Both the position numbers and the translations under genes were made by a program. The notes below the pieces were generated by a model, which did no database searches, had not been told where the DNA came from, and worked only from the letters and a program-made list of their open reading frames with translations. A DNA stretch of 64,000 bases from Streptomyces griseoluteus (GTDB lineage Bacteria; Actinomycetota; Actinomycetes; Streptomycetales; Streptomycetaceae): contig NZ_SRRU01000005.1 in assembly GCF_004784465.1 (NCBI RefSeq), forward strand, positions 453,532-517,531, in the 5' to 3' direction. Positions 15,662 through 23,289 of this stretch are shown here, in pieces. The stretch's first letter is position 1, and each line of letters opens with the position of its first letter.

Positions 15662-16249
15662 TCAGGCCAGCAGGTCGTCCACCTGGGCCTCGCCCGCCCG
15701 GTACCGGCGCGCGATCTCGCCCCCGCAGTCGTCGGCGGTGCGCTGGAGGCCCTGGCGGCGGTGGGAGATCTCCTGCTCGTACCGGGTCAGCCGGCCCATC
15801 GCGTCCGCCAGTTCGGCGTCCGTGCGGGCGGTGAGGTCGGACAGCTCGACCTCGGCCAGCATCTCCGCCGCGAGTTTGCCGTACTCCTCGCTGTGCGGGG
15901 TGCCGAGGGTGACGTGGCGGGCGGAGGAGCGGTGGCGGGCCGGGGCGTCGGCCAGGATCTCCGACAGCCGCTCCACCACCGACCCGTCCACCGGCGCCGG
16001 TACACGCTCCCCGCCCCGGCGGACCAGCTCGGCGCGCAGGATGTCGATCCGGCCCTGGAGCAGCCGCCGGACGTAGCTCAGATCGGCCTCCTCCCGCTGG
16101 GCGTCCCGGCGCAGGGCGCGCAGCTCGGGCAGGCTCAGCGGGGCCAGGACGCCCGCAGCGGGCTCCTCTGGCGGCGGACTCGGCGGGCTCTCGGCGCGCT
16201 GCGTGGGCGGCCGGTGCGTGACCGGACCACTGGTGCTCGGTGTGCTCAT
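15662..16249 (-). CDS. rsiG: RsiG, c-di-GMP-binding anti-sigma factor for WhiG
   Basis: 195 aa. Two copies of the signature E(X)3S(X)2R(X)3Q(X)3D are present exactly: E54-S58-R61-Q65-D69 and E158-S162-R165-Q169-D173, on two long helices predicted to pair as an antiparallel coiled coil. This double motif is the published hallmark of Streptomyces RsiG, which holds the sporulation sigma factor WhiG when loaded with c-di-GMP and so sets the timing of aerial hyphae-to-spore transition. Pro-rich disordered N-terminus (residues 1-40). ATG 16249 chosen over an upstream ATG at 16297 because homologues start at the Ser/Thr/Pro-rich tail (recalled). Confidence 0.9.
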   Translation of the reverse strand: MSTPSTSGPVTHRPPTQRAESPPSPPPEEPAAGVLAPLSLPELRALRRDAQREEADLSYVRRLLQGRIDILRAELVRRGGERVPAPVDGSVVERLSEILADAPARHRSSARHVTLGTPHSEEYGKLAAEMLAEVELSDLTARTDAELADAMGRLTRYEQEISHRRQGLQRTADDCGGEIARRYRAGEAQVDDLLA

Positions 16250-16411
16250 GTGCGGTGGACCGTCCCCTCGACCGGCGTGTGGGAAGCATCGTGCCACCCC
16301 CGGTGGCCGCTATGTGACCGACTGCCCCCGAACGGCCCTGGATGGGGGGTATTGATCGGTTGTGGACCCCCCGGACCGAGGCACCCCGGGCCGCACGGCA
16401 TGATGGGGCGC

Positions 16412-16837
16412 ATGCGTGCGGTGGTGCAACGGGTGGACGGCGCGAGCGTCGTCGTGGACGGCGAGACGGTGGGCGCGATCGAGGGCGAGGGCCTGTGCGT
16501 CCTGGTCGGCGTGACCCACGAGGACACCAAGGAGAAGGCGGCCCAGCTGGCCCGCAAACTCTGGTCGGTACGCATGCTCTCCGACGAGCGGTCGTGCAGC
16601 GACATCGACGCCCCGCTGCTGGTCATCAGCCAGTTCACCCTCTACGGCGACGCCCGCAAGGGCCGCCGCCCCACCTGGAACGCGGCCGCCCCCGGCCCGG
16701 TCGCCGAACCGCTGGTGGACGAGGTCGTCGCCCAGCTCCGCGCCCTCGGCGCCACGGTGGCCACGGGCCGCTTCGGAGCCAGGATGCGGGTCTCCCTGGT
16801 GAACGACGGCCCCTTCACGATCCTGCTCGACATCTAG
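16412..16837 (+). CDS. dtd: D-aminoacyl-tRNA deacylase
   Basis: 141 aa. Begins MRAVVQRVDGASVVVDGE and carries the two DTD signatures: LVISQFTLYGD and LVNDGPFTILLDI. The enzyme removes D-amino acids mischarged on tRNA. In-frame ATGs at 16400 and 16403 lie upstream, but 16412 gives the family's canonical N-terminus. The last 14 bp are duplicated immediately after the stop. Confidence 0.95.
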   Translation: MRAVVQRVDGASVVVDGETVGAIEGEGLCVLVGVTHEDTKEKAAQLARKLWSVRMLSDERSCSDIDAPLLVISQFTLYGDARKGRRPTWNAAAPGPVAEPLVDEVVAQLRALGATVATGRFGARMRVSLVNDGPFTILLDI

Positions 16838-16861
16838 TCCTGCTCGACATCCGGGGGGGGG
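16821..16861 (+). repeat. 14-bp tandem duplication of the dtd 3' end followed by a G9 tract
   Basis: TCCTGCTCGACATC occurs at 16821-16834 (coding end of dtd) and again at 16838-16851 after the stop, followed by nine consecutive G (16853-16861). GACATCC here can also pair with GGATGTC at 16872-16878, giving a possible convergent terminator. Confidence 0.75.
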
Positions 16862-16877
16862 ACACCCGCTGGATGTC

Positions 16878-17846
16878 CTAGTCCTCGTCGAGGAGCCGGC
16901 GCCAGATGCGGGTGCGGTGCAGCACGTAGAAGGAGCCCAGCAGAACCAGGGCCTGCAGTCCGATGGCGAGCAGCCAGAAGTCGTCCCTGGTCTCCAGCTT
17001 GTCGGTCAGAAAGGTGAAGTTCATGCCGAAGAACCCGGTGAGGAACGACAGCGGCAGAAAGATCACCGATACGATCGCCAGCCGGTTGATCACACCGTTC
17101 TGCTCACCCGCGACGAGCGAGGAGTAGCTGGCGAACGATCGGCGGGTGGCCTCCTGGAGCGACTCGATGTCGGCCAGCACCAGCCGCCCCGCCGTCTGGA
17201 ACTCCCGGGCGGAGCGCTGCCGCTCCTCGGGAAAGGAGGGGTTGATCATCCGCCGGGTGAGGACCGCGTCGGTCACCTGGAGGAAAGGCAGCAGGGCGTG
17301 GTGCAGCCGGGCGGAGCGCCGGCGCAGTCGCGCCAGGGACTGGAGCTGCTCGGCCCTGCGGTCCTCGAACATCTCGTCCTCGAGTTCCTCGGTCTCCAGC
17401 AGGTTCCGCACCGCGGACAGCCGGAATGTCGCCAGGGCTTCCTGGAGCACGATGAAGAGCATGTGCACCGGGTCGACCGGCCGCTCGTGCCGCAGCCCCT
17501 GGGCGATCTTGTGGGCGAGGTCCCCCTGGCCGTGGTGCGCGGTGGCCAGGAAGCGCTCGGTGACCACGACGTGCACATGCCTGATCGCGTCCCCCTGCAC
17601 CACGGGAACCACGAAACCGGCCCGGTCACCCAGGAAGTCGGCCCGCGCCGGTTCTCCGGTCCGGCCGAACCAGTCCAGCTCCTCGGCATCGAGCCCCAGC
17701 CGGGCGGCGAGTGGCACCGACGCGGCGTCCGGCGGCAGTTCGACGTCGACGAGGAGCAGGGAATCCGCGGCCAGCCGCTCCCTGGCGCCGGCGAAGTCCG
17801 TACGGGTGACGGTCACCTCCGGCATCGACACCACCGTTACAGTCAT
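16878..17846 (-). CDS. CorA-like divalent metal transporter
   Basis: 322 aa. Large N-terminal cytoplasmic domain, long helix (about 140-255), then two C-terminal transmembrane helices with the diagnostic GMNF tripeptide motif in FLTGFFGMNFTFL. The family forms pentameric Mg2+/Co2+ channels. ATG 17846 begins MTVTVVSMPEVTVTR. Convergent with dtd. Confidence 0.92.
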   Translation of the reverse strand: MTVTVVSMPEVTVTRTDFAGARERLAADSLLLVDVELPPDAASVPLAARLGLDAEELDWFGRTGEPARADFLGDRAGFVVPVVQGDAIRHVHVVVTERFLATAHHGQGDLAHKIAQGLRHERPVDPVHMLFIVLQEALATFRLSAVRNLLETEELEDEMFEDRRAEQLQSLARLRRRSARLHHALLPFLQVTDAVLTRRMINPSFPEERQRSAREFQTAGRLVLADIESLQEATRRSFASYSSLVAGEQNGVINRLAIVSVIFLPLSFLTGFFGMNFTFLTDKLETRDDFWLLAIGLQALVLLGSFYVLHRTRIWRRLLDED

Positions 17847-18053
17847 CGCTCCGCCGTCGCTCCCGGGCCCTGTGCCTGCAGCCTCTCCGTCCGGCGGCGT
17901 CCCCGCAACCGCGGCCACCCCTGCGCGCCGTGGTGGGCGCCGGACGGATGACGGCCGCGCGGAGGCGGCGCAGGCCTCCTGCCCCGCGAGGGCTCAGCAC
18001 CCAGGCGTACGCCCGCGGCCCGAGCGCGGTACGGGCACGGGTCTGCCGCTCAC

Positions 18054-19019
18054 CTACGGCTCGACCACCGTCTCCTGCGCAGCCGCCGTGTCCCCGGCCA
18101 GGAGCCGCGCGTCGGTGGGGACGTTGCGCTTGATGACGGCCAGGGCGACCGGGCCGAGTTCGTGATGACGTACGGACGTGGTCACCTGGCCGATCTTGCG
18201 GCCGTCGGGGCCGTCGTCCGCGAGGCGGATCTCGGTGCCGGGCGGGGGGAGGTGGACGTCGCTGCCGTCGAGGTGGAGGAAGACCAGGCGGCGCGGCGGC
18301 TTGCCGAGGTTCTGCACGCGGGCGACCGTCTCCTGGCCCCGGTAGCAGCCCTTCTGGAGGTGCACGGCGGTGCCGATCCAGCCCAGCTCGTGCGGGATCG
18401 TACGGTGGTCGGTCTCGAAGCCGAGGCGGGGCCGGTGCTGCTCCACCCGGAGCGCCTCGTGGGCGAGGAGACCGGCGGCCGGGCCGGAGCGGGCGGCGAA
18501 CTCCTCCAACTGCTCGCGCGGCAGGAAGAGATCACGGCCGTACGGCGTCTCACGGACCACCGCGCCCTCGGGGACCTCGGTGATGGAGCCGGCGGGGAGG
18601 TGGACCACCGCGATGTCGGCGGTGCGGTCGGCGACCTCGACGCGGTAGAAGAACTTCATCGACTCCAGGTAGGCGATCAGCGCCTGCTGGGTGCCGGGCT
18701 CGACATGCGCCCACACGGTCGTACCGTCGTCCACCAGGTACAGGGCGTGCTCGATGTGCCCGTTGGCGGAGAGGACCAGCGCCTCGGTGGCCTCACCGGC
18801 CGGCAGGTCGCTGACGGCTTGAGTCAGCAGCAGATGCAGCCAGCTCAGCCGGTCCGCGCCGGTCACGGCGACGACGCCCCGGTGGGAGAGGTCGACGAAA
18901 CCGGTGCCGTCGGCGAGGGCGCGCTGCTCGCGGAACAGGTCGCCGTAGTGGGCGGCGACGCCTTCGTCCACGCCCTCGGCGGGAACGGCGCCGGGCAGGG
19001 ACAGCAGGGGGCTCTTCAT
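18054..19019 (-). CDS. ygfZ: YgfZ-family folate-binding Fe-S cluster protein
   Basis: 321 aa. GcvT-like fold with the YgfZ signature KGCYRGQETVARVQNLGK (K-G-C-Y-x-G-Q-E), containing the conserved Cys. The family uses tetrahydrofolate in Fe-S cluster assembly or repair. It starts 10 bp after the nur stop, so the two are probably co-transcribed. Confidence 0.93.
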   Translation of the reverse strand: MKSPLLSLPGAVPAEGVDEGVAAHYGDLFREQRALADGTGFVDLSHRGVVAVTGADRLSWLHLLLTQAVSDLPAGEATEALVLSANGHIEHALYLVDDGTTVWAHVEPGTQQALIAYLESMKFFYRVEVADRTADIAVVHLPAGSITEVPEGAVVRETPYGRDLFLPREQLEEFAARSGPAAGLLAHEALRVEQHRPRLGFETDHRTIPHELGWIGTAVHLQKGCYRGQETVARVQNLGKPPRRLVFLHLDGSDVHLPPPGTEIRLADDGPDGRKIGQVTTSVRHHELGPVALAVIKRNVPTDARLLAGDTAAAQETVVEP

Positions 19020-19029
19020 ACGGGCCAGC

Positions 19030-19467
19030 CTACGACGGGGTGGTTGAACTCTTCAGGGCGCAGTCCCCGCACCGGCCGAAGATCGCGAAGTGCTTCATGT
19101 CGGTGTCGAACCCGAACTGCTCGCGCAGCCGCGCGGTGAAGTCCGCGGCGACCTCCACGTCCGCCTCGATCACGTTCTCGCAGTCCCGGCAGACCAGGTG
19201 GAGATGGTGGTGGCGGTCGGCGAGGTGGTAGGTGGGCGCGCCGTGGCCGAGGTGGGCGTGGCTGACCAGGCCCAGCTCCTCCAGGAGCTCCAGCGTGCGG
19301 TACACGGTGGAGATGTTGACCCCGGAGGCGGTCTTCCGGACCTCGACGAGGATGTCGTCCGGCGTCGCGTGCTCCAGGGAGTCCACGGCTTCGAGCACGA
19401 GTTGCCGCTGCGGCGTCAGCCGGTAGCCGCGCTGCCTGAGATCACTCTTCCAGTCGGTGCTCACCAC
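19030..19467 (-). CDS. nur: Nur, nickel-responsive Fur-family regulator
   Basis: 145 aa. Winged-helix N-terminus (LRQRGYRLTPQRQLVLEAVD) and dimerisation domain. Histidines known to bind metal in S. coelicolor Nur are all present at the same numbers: H33, H86, H88, H90 (M-site) and H70, H72, H126 (nickel site); CxxC pairs C93/C96 and C133/C136 also occur. Nur represses nickel uptake genes and sodF when nickel is present. Lies immediately upstream of ygfZ. Confidence 0.95.
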   Translation of the reverse strand: MVSTDWKSDLRQRGYRLTPQRQLVLEAVDSLEHATPDDILVEVRKTASGVNISTVYRTLELLEELGLVSHAHLGHGAPTYHLADRHHHLHLVCRDCENVIEADVEVAADFTARLREQFGFDTDMKHFAIFGRCGDCALKSSTTPS

Positions 19468-19536
19468 ACTGGAAGTGTAGGGCCGCCGGGCCGGACGCCC
19501 CGCTCGGACGGAACGCCGGCCAGGTTCGGCTCGGGC

Positions 19537-20112
19537 CTACTTGAAGAACGCGATGCCGTCGTCCGGCATGTCCTCGGGGAGGTCCTTCGCCCAGCGCTCG
19601 ACGTCCTCGGGGGTGACGGCCTTCTTGAGCTGGGCCGACATGTAGGGGCGCAGCTCGACCTCGGGGGTCTGCTTCTCGCCGACCCACATGAGGTCGCCCT
19701 TGACGTAGCCGTACAGCCGCTTGCCGCCGGTGTACGCCGGGGACTCCGGGGTGCGGGCGACCGCGTCGGTGACCAGGTCGATCTGGGGCTTCTTGTCCGC
19801 CAGCTCGCCGTACCAGATCTCCACCACGCCGTCGTCACGGGTCATCGTGACGGTGATCTTGCGCTCGGCGTCGATCCGCCAGAAGCCGGCCTCGGACTCC
19901 AGCGGGCGGACCTTGTTGCCCTCGTTGTCGAGGACCCAGGTACGGGACTGGTACTCCAGGAAGTCCCGGCCGTCGTGGGCGAAGGTCACCTCCTGGCCGA
20001 AGTTGCACTTCTCGGAGCCGGGGAAGTCGTGGACCCCCGCACCCGCCCAGTTGCCCAGCAGAAAGGCGAGGGGGACGAGGTCCTTGTGCAGGTCAGACGG
20101 GATCTCGATCAT
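19537..20112 (-). CDS. Nitrobindin-like (FABP/THAP4 C-terminal) heme-binding protein
   Basis: 191 aa. Beta-barrel with the GxWxGxG motif (FLLGNWAGAGVHDFPG) near residue 20 and strands through TVTMTRDDGVVEIWYGELAD. Bacterial nitrobindins bind ferric heme in a ten-stranded barrel; proposed roles are in nitric oxide or peroxynitrite handling. C-terminus ends DDGIAFFK. Upstream of nur on the same strand. Confidence 0.88.
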   Translation of the reverse strand: MIEIPSDLHKDLVPLAFLLGNWAGAGVHDFPGSEKCNFGQEVTFAHDGRDFLEYQSRTWVLDNEGNKVRPLESEAGFWRIDAERKITVTMTRDDGVVEIWYGELADKKPQIDLVTDAVARTPESPAYTGGKRLYGYVKGDLMWVGEKQTPEVELRPYMSAQLKKAVTPEDVERWAKDLPEDMPDDGIAFFK

Positions 20113-20146
20113 GAGCGGCCGTTCCTGTCGGTCTTGGGGCGGTGCT

Positions 20147-20245
20147 TCAGCGCTGGCCCTGGTACAGCTTCTTCACGGTCAGCCCGGCGAAGGCGATCAC
20201 GCCGACGCAGACCAGGACCAGCAGCAGTTCGAAGAAGATCTCCAC
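20147..20245 (-). CDS. 32-aa single-pass membrane protein
   Basis: GTG 20245 with AAGGAG 7 bases upstream opens a 32-codon frame whose residues 2-24 are one hydrophobic helix (FFELLLVLVCVGVIAFAGL) followed by a basic tail TVKKLYQGQR. The clean ribosome site, complete helix and positive-inside tail argue it is real. It precedes the nitrobindin-like gene by 34 bp and is probably in the same transcript. Function unknown. Confidence 0.7.
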   Translation of the reverse strand: MEIFFELLLVLVCVGVIAFAGLTVKKLYQGQR

Positions 20246-20377
20246 GGGTGTGCTCCTTGAGCGGAAGTGAACGTACGACAGAGCCGCGCCCAGCTTACGC
20301 GGCCGGGGTCGGAGTCTCCTGGCGAGGTCCGGCTGCGGACGCCGGGAGCCGCGCGGGGCCCGCATTACGATCGCCGC

Positions 20378-20740
20378 ATGGCGAACAAGCTCGTGATCAA
20401 GGTGACCTCCGGGGCCGATGCGCCGGAGCGGTGTTCTCAGGCGTTCACCGTGGCGGCGGTGGCCGTGGCGAGTGGGGTGGAGGTGTCGGTGTGGCTGACC
20501 GGGGAGTCGGCGTGGTTCGCGCTGCCGGGGCGGGCGGCGGAGTTCGAGCTGCCGCACGCGGCGCCGTTGCAGGACCTGCTGGAGTCGGTGCTCTCGGCGG
20601 GGCGGGTCACGCTGTGCACGCAGTGCGCGGTGCGGCGGGACATCGGTGAGGCGGACGTCATCGAGGGCGTACGGATCGCCGGGGCGCAGGTCTTCGTGCA
20701 GGAGGTCATGGCGGACGGCACGCAGGCCCTCGTCTACTGA
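20378..20740 (+). CDS. DsrE-like family protein
   Basis: 120 aa. Rossmann-like alpha/beta protein beginning MANKLVIKVTSGADAPERCS; the middle VTLCTQCAVRRDI carries two close cysteines (CxxC) at about residues 82-85, and it ends GTQALVY. This fits DsrE/DsrF-like sulfur-relay proteins, though a catalytic role is unproven. Divergent from the 32-aa membrane protein gene. Confidence 0.8.
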   Translation: MANKLVIKVTSGADAPERCSQAFTVAAVAVASGVEVSVWLTGESAWFALPGRAAEFELPHAAPLQDLLESVLSAGRVTLCTQCAVRRDIGEADVIEGVRIAGAQVFVQEVMADGTQALVY

Positions 20741-20761
20741 TCATCCGCCTGCCGGAATCGG

Positions 20762-21141
20762 CGCACGCTGAGGCTCGGGACCATCGTGAGGCCGCCGACG
20801 TGCGGCGGGCCGCGGAGTTCTGGCGGCGGGCTCTGGGGTACGTCCCGCGCGACGGCGCGGTGGACGAGGGCTGGACCGTGCTGATTCCGGCCGAAGGGCA
20901 GGGGCCCCTCATCGCCCTCGGCCGGAGCACCTCGCCGGTGGGGGATAAGCCCCGCGTGCACCTGGATCTGTACGTCGAGGACCGGGCGGAGCGGGAGGCC
21001 GAGGCGGCCCGGCTGACCGGTCTGGGCGCCGAGCGCGTCGCGTGAGAGCTGTACCCCGCCGACCCCGACTTCGCGGTGCTCGCCGACCCCGAGGGCAACC
21101 GCTTCTGCGTGATCGGCGCCGGCCACCCCCCAACCCCCTAG
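20762..21141 (+). pseudogene. Broken VOC (glyoxalase/bleomycin resistance-like) family gene
   Basis: The family's N-terminal strand (RTLRLGTIV) is readable at 20762-20788 in one frame, then the sequence continues in another frame as ADVRRAAEFWRRALGYVPRD from about 20788 on. That second frame is interrupted by TGA at 21043-21045 exactly where an aromatic residue is usual, then resumes as ELYPADPDFAVLADPEGNRF and stops at 21139. One frameshift plus one nonsense codon indicates a decayed gene. Its final stop lies in the TA flanking the neighbouring miniature element. Confidence 0.75.
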
Positions 21142-21302
21142 GGTCTTTCGTTTGGATCAGGCCGGATCAGGGAGCGGGGTCTGGTGCCGTGCATCGCAAG
21201 GCGGAGGAGGGCGACATGGCGGAGCCATGGCAACCGACGACAACGCCGCGAGGCGCGGTGCCAGACCCCGCGAGCCCGGCAAGATCCAAACGAGAGGCCC
21301 TA
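21139..21302. mobile_element. 160-bp MITE-like element flanked by TA
   Basis: The element (21141-21300) has imperfect terminal inverted repeats: GGGTCTTTCGTTTGGATC at the left, and its counterpart GGGCCTCTCGTTTGGATC read from the right, 16 of 18 matching. Inner arms around GCGGGGTCTGG also pair. It is bounded by TA on both sides (21139-21140, 21301-21302) within CTAG, as for IS630/Tc1-mariner insertions. It encodes no transposase. It lies exactly between two convergent stop codons, both of which use the flanking TA. Confidence 0.75.
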
Positions 21303-21563
21303 GGGGCGCGGGCGCTTCTTGCCGTCCAGCTCGTCCCACCAGTCGTCGGACTCGGGGTCCCCGGAAGGGGCGTCCCACCACCGGTCCTCCGGCCCGCGCC
21401 GGTTCGCGACCATCGCGGCCACCGGCGGGATCACCATGGCGAACAGGCACATCCCGACCGCCGCGGGGACGGACCAGATCCGGACCACCGCCCAGGCGAG
21501 GACGAAGAGGACGACGCAGACCCCCATCATCACGAAGTACCAGCGACGCCGCCGTGCGTACAT
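21300..21563 (-). CDS. DUF3099 family membrane protein
   Basis: 87 aa. Two transmembrane helices (YFVMMGVCVVLFVLAWAVV and VPAAVGMCLFAMVIPPVAAM) after a basic MYARRRRW start, and an acidic Trp-rich tail (WWDAPSGDPESDDWWDELDG). This matches actinobacterial DUF3099. The TAG stop overlaps the TA flank of the miniature element, so insertion may have set the present C-terminus. Confidence 0.8.
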   Translation of the reverse strand: MYARRRRWYFVMMGVCVVLFVLAWAVVRIWSVPAAVGMCLFAMVIPPVAAMVANRRGPEDRWWDAPSGDPESDDWWDELDGKKRPRP

Positions 21564-21661
21564 GAGTCCAGAGTAGGGCCGGACAGCCGGAAGGGCCGCG
21601 CCCCAGGTGTCCAACCCGGTGGGCGCGGCCCCTGCCCCGGCCGCGAGCGTCCGCGTACGTC

Positions 21662-21949
21662 TCAGACGGCGATGGCGACCTCGGCCAGACCGCCCGGCTG
21701 GGCGACGACCGTGCGGTCGGCGGTGCCGCCGGGCACCAGGGCGCGTACGGTCCACGTGCCCTCGGCCGCGTAGAAGCGGAACTGCCCCGTGGCGGAGGTG
21801 GGGACCTCCGCGGTGAACTCGCCCGTCGAGTCCAGCAGGCGGACATAGCCCGTCACCGGCTCGCCGTCCCGCGTCACCTGCCCCTGGATGGTGGTCTCAC
21901 CGGGCTTGATCGTCGAGGCGTCCGGGCCGCCGGCCTTCGCTCCACACAT
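21662..21949 (-). CDS. DUF1416 (SseC-like) protein
   Basis: 95 aa. Starts MCGAKAGGPDASTIKPGETT and continues as a beta-sandwich (GQVTRDGEPVTGYVRLLDST). DUF1416 proteins lie beside rhodanese-type thiosulfate sulfurtransferases across actinobacteria (sseC next to cysA2/sseA), as here, and are thought to act with them. Follows the sulfurtransferase gene by about 55 bp. Confidence 0.88.
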   Translation of the reverse strand: MCGAKAGGPDASTIKPGETTIQGQVTRDGEPVTGYVRLLDSTGEFTAEVPTSATGQFRFYAAEGTWTVRALVPGGTADRTVVAQPGGLAEVAIAV

Positions 21950-22004
21950 GGCTTTCTCCGTAAGGGGTCTGACCAGAAGGTCGGTCGGGGTTTGCTTGCT
22001 TGAC

Positions 22005-22850
22005 TTACTTGGCTGCGCCCAGCTCGATCGGCACGCCGACCAGCGAGCCGTACTCGGTCCAGGAACCGTCGTAGTTCTTGACGTTCTCCACGCCCAGCAG
22101 CTCGTGCAGCACGAACCAGGTGAGCGCCGAGCGCTCGCCGATGCGGCAGTAGGCGATGGTGTCCTTGGCGAGGTCGACGCCCTCCGCCGCGTACAGCTCC
22201 TTCAGCTCCTCGTCGGACTTCAAGGTGCCGTCGTCGTTGGCGTTCTTCGACCACGGGATGTTGCGGGCGCTCGGCACGTGGCCGGGGCGCTGGGACTGCT
22301 CCTGCGGGAGGTGGGCCGGGGCGAGCAGCTTGCCGGAGAACTCGTCGGGCGAGCGCACGTCGACCAGGTTCTGGTTGCCGATCGCGGCCACCACGTCGTC
22401 GCGGAAGGCGCGGATCGCGGTGTTCTGCGGCTTGGCCTTGTAGTCGGTCTTCGGCCGCTCGGGCACCTCGTCACCGGGGACCAGCTCGCGGGCGTCCAGC
22501 TCCCACTTCTTGCGGCCGCCGTCGAGGAGCTTGACGTTGTCGTGGCCGTACAGCTTGAAGTACCAGTACGCGTAGGACGCGAACCAGTTGTTGTTGCCGC
22601 CGTAGAGGACGACCAGGGTGTCGTTGCCGATGCCCTTCTCCGACAGGAGCTTCTCGAAGCCCTCCTGGTCGATGAAGTCACGGCGGACCGGGTCCTGGAG
22701 GTCCTTGGTCCAGTCGACGCGGATCGCGTTGCGGATGTGGTTCTTCTCGTAGGCGGACGTGTCCTCGTCCACCTCCACGAGGGCGATGGTCGGGTCGTCG
22801 AGGTGCTCCTGCACCCAGTCGGCGTCGACCAGGACGTCGCTGCGGCTCAT
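22005..22850 (-). CDS. Thiosulfate sulfurtransferase (rhodanese)
   Basis: 281 aa with two rhodanese domains. The C-terminal one carries the active-site Cys in AYCRIGERSALTWF; the N-terminal one is inactive (VVLYGGNNNWFASYAYW). It transfers sulfane sulfur from thiosulfate, feeding sulfur metabolism. Homologue of mycobacterial CysA2/SseA-type enzymes. A 26-aa cysteine-containing leader peptide lies about 130 bp upstream. ATG 22850 has GGAGGAG just upstream. Confidence 0.93.
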   Translation of the reverse strand: MSRSDVLVDADWVQEHLDDPTIALVEVDEDTSAYEKNHIRNAIRVDWTKDLQDPVRRDFIDQEGFEKLLSEKGIGNDTLVVLYGGNNNWFASYAYWYFKLYGHDNVKLLDGGRKKWELDARELVPGDEVPERPKTDYKAKPQNTAIRAFRDDVVAAIGNQNLVDVRSPDEFSGKLLAPAHLPQEQSQRPGHVPSARNIPWSKNANDDGTLKSDEELKELYAAEGVDLAKDTIAYCRIGERSALTWFVLHELLGVENVKNYDGSWTEYGSLVGVPIELGAAK

Positions 22851-22978
22851 GCTTTTTCTCCTCCGGGGCAGTCACGGTGGCGTGCGGTGAGAGGGGTGCG
22901 CGCGCATACGGGTGCGGCGGCGCACGAATGCCCTTCCAGCAGGGCGGCATGGAGATGCGGGAGTGCGGTGACTTCCGC

Positions 22979-23059
22979 TCAGAAGGGGCGACAGAGCATG
23001 GCGGCAACGCGGCACAGGTCCACTGCCCGCCGCTTCGTGAGATCCGCCTGTCGCTTCAT
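22979..23059 (-). CDS. 26-aa putative leader peptide with two Cys codons
   Basis: ATG 23059 begins MKRQADLTKRRAVDLCR; the peptide ends MLCRPF, with two cysteine codons in the second half. Peptides of this form are recurrent upstream of sulfur genes in Streptomyces and are annotated as putative leader peptides. Position about 130 bp upstream of the sulfurtransferase and on its strand suggests cysteine-responsive attenuation, as shown for cysteine-rich short ORFs in mycobacteria. Confidence 0.82.
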   Translation of the reverse strand: MKRQADLTKRRAVDLCRVAAMLCRPF

Positions 23060-23289
23060 GCCGTCGATCGTAAGGAGATCCGGGCGCACGTGTCACCGGC
23101 GTGTCGAATGATGAGACGCCATCGTCCGGATATTGGACGCAGCCGAGGCGTCCGGCAACAGGAGAAGCGCCCCGGCGCCCGGCTTCCGGGCCTGAGGGCG
23201 CTCCTCCCGGTCTTCACGTCCGCCGCACATCTGCGGTACGGACACCGCGTCTCGTCACTCGGACGGATGTACGACGCTCCGGCGGGGTC

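Noticed and set aside
17847..18053. A gene between the CorA-like and ygfZ genes
   Set aside because: Frames here are Arg/Pro/Ala-rich with no ribosome site; nothing supportable seen.
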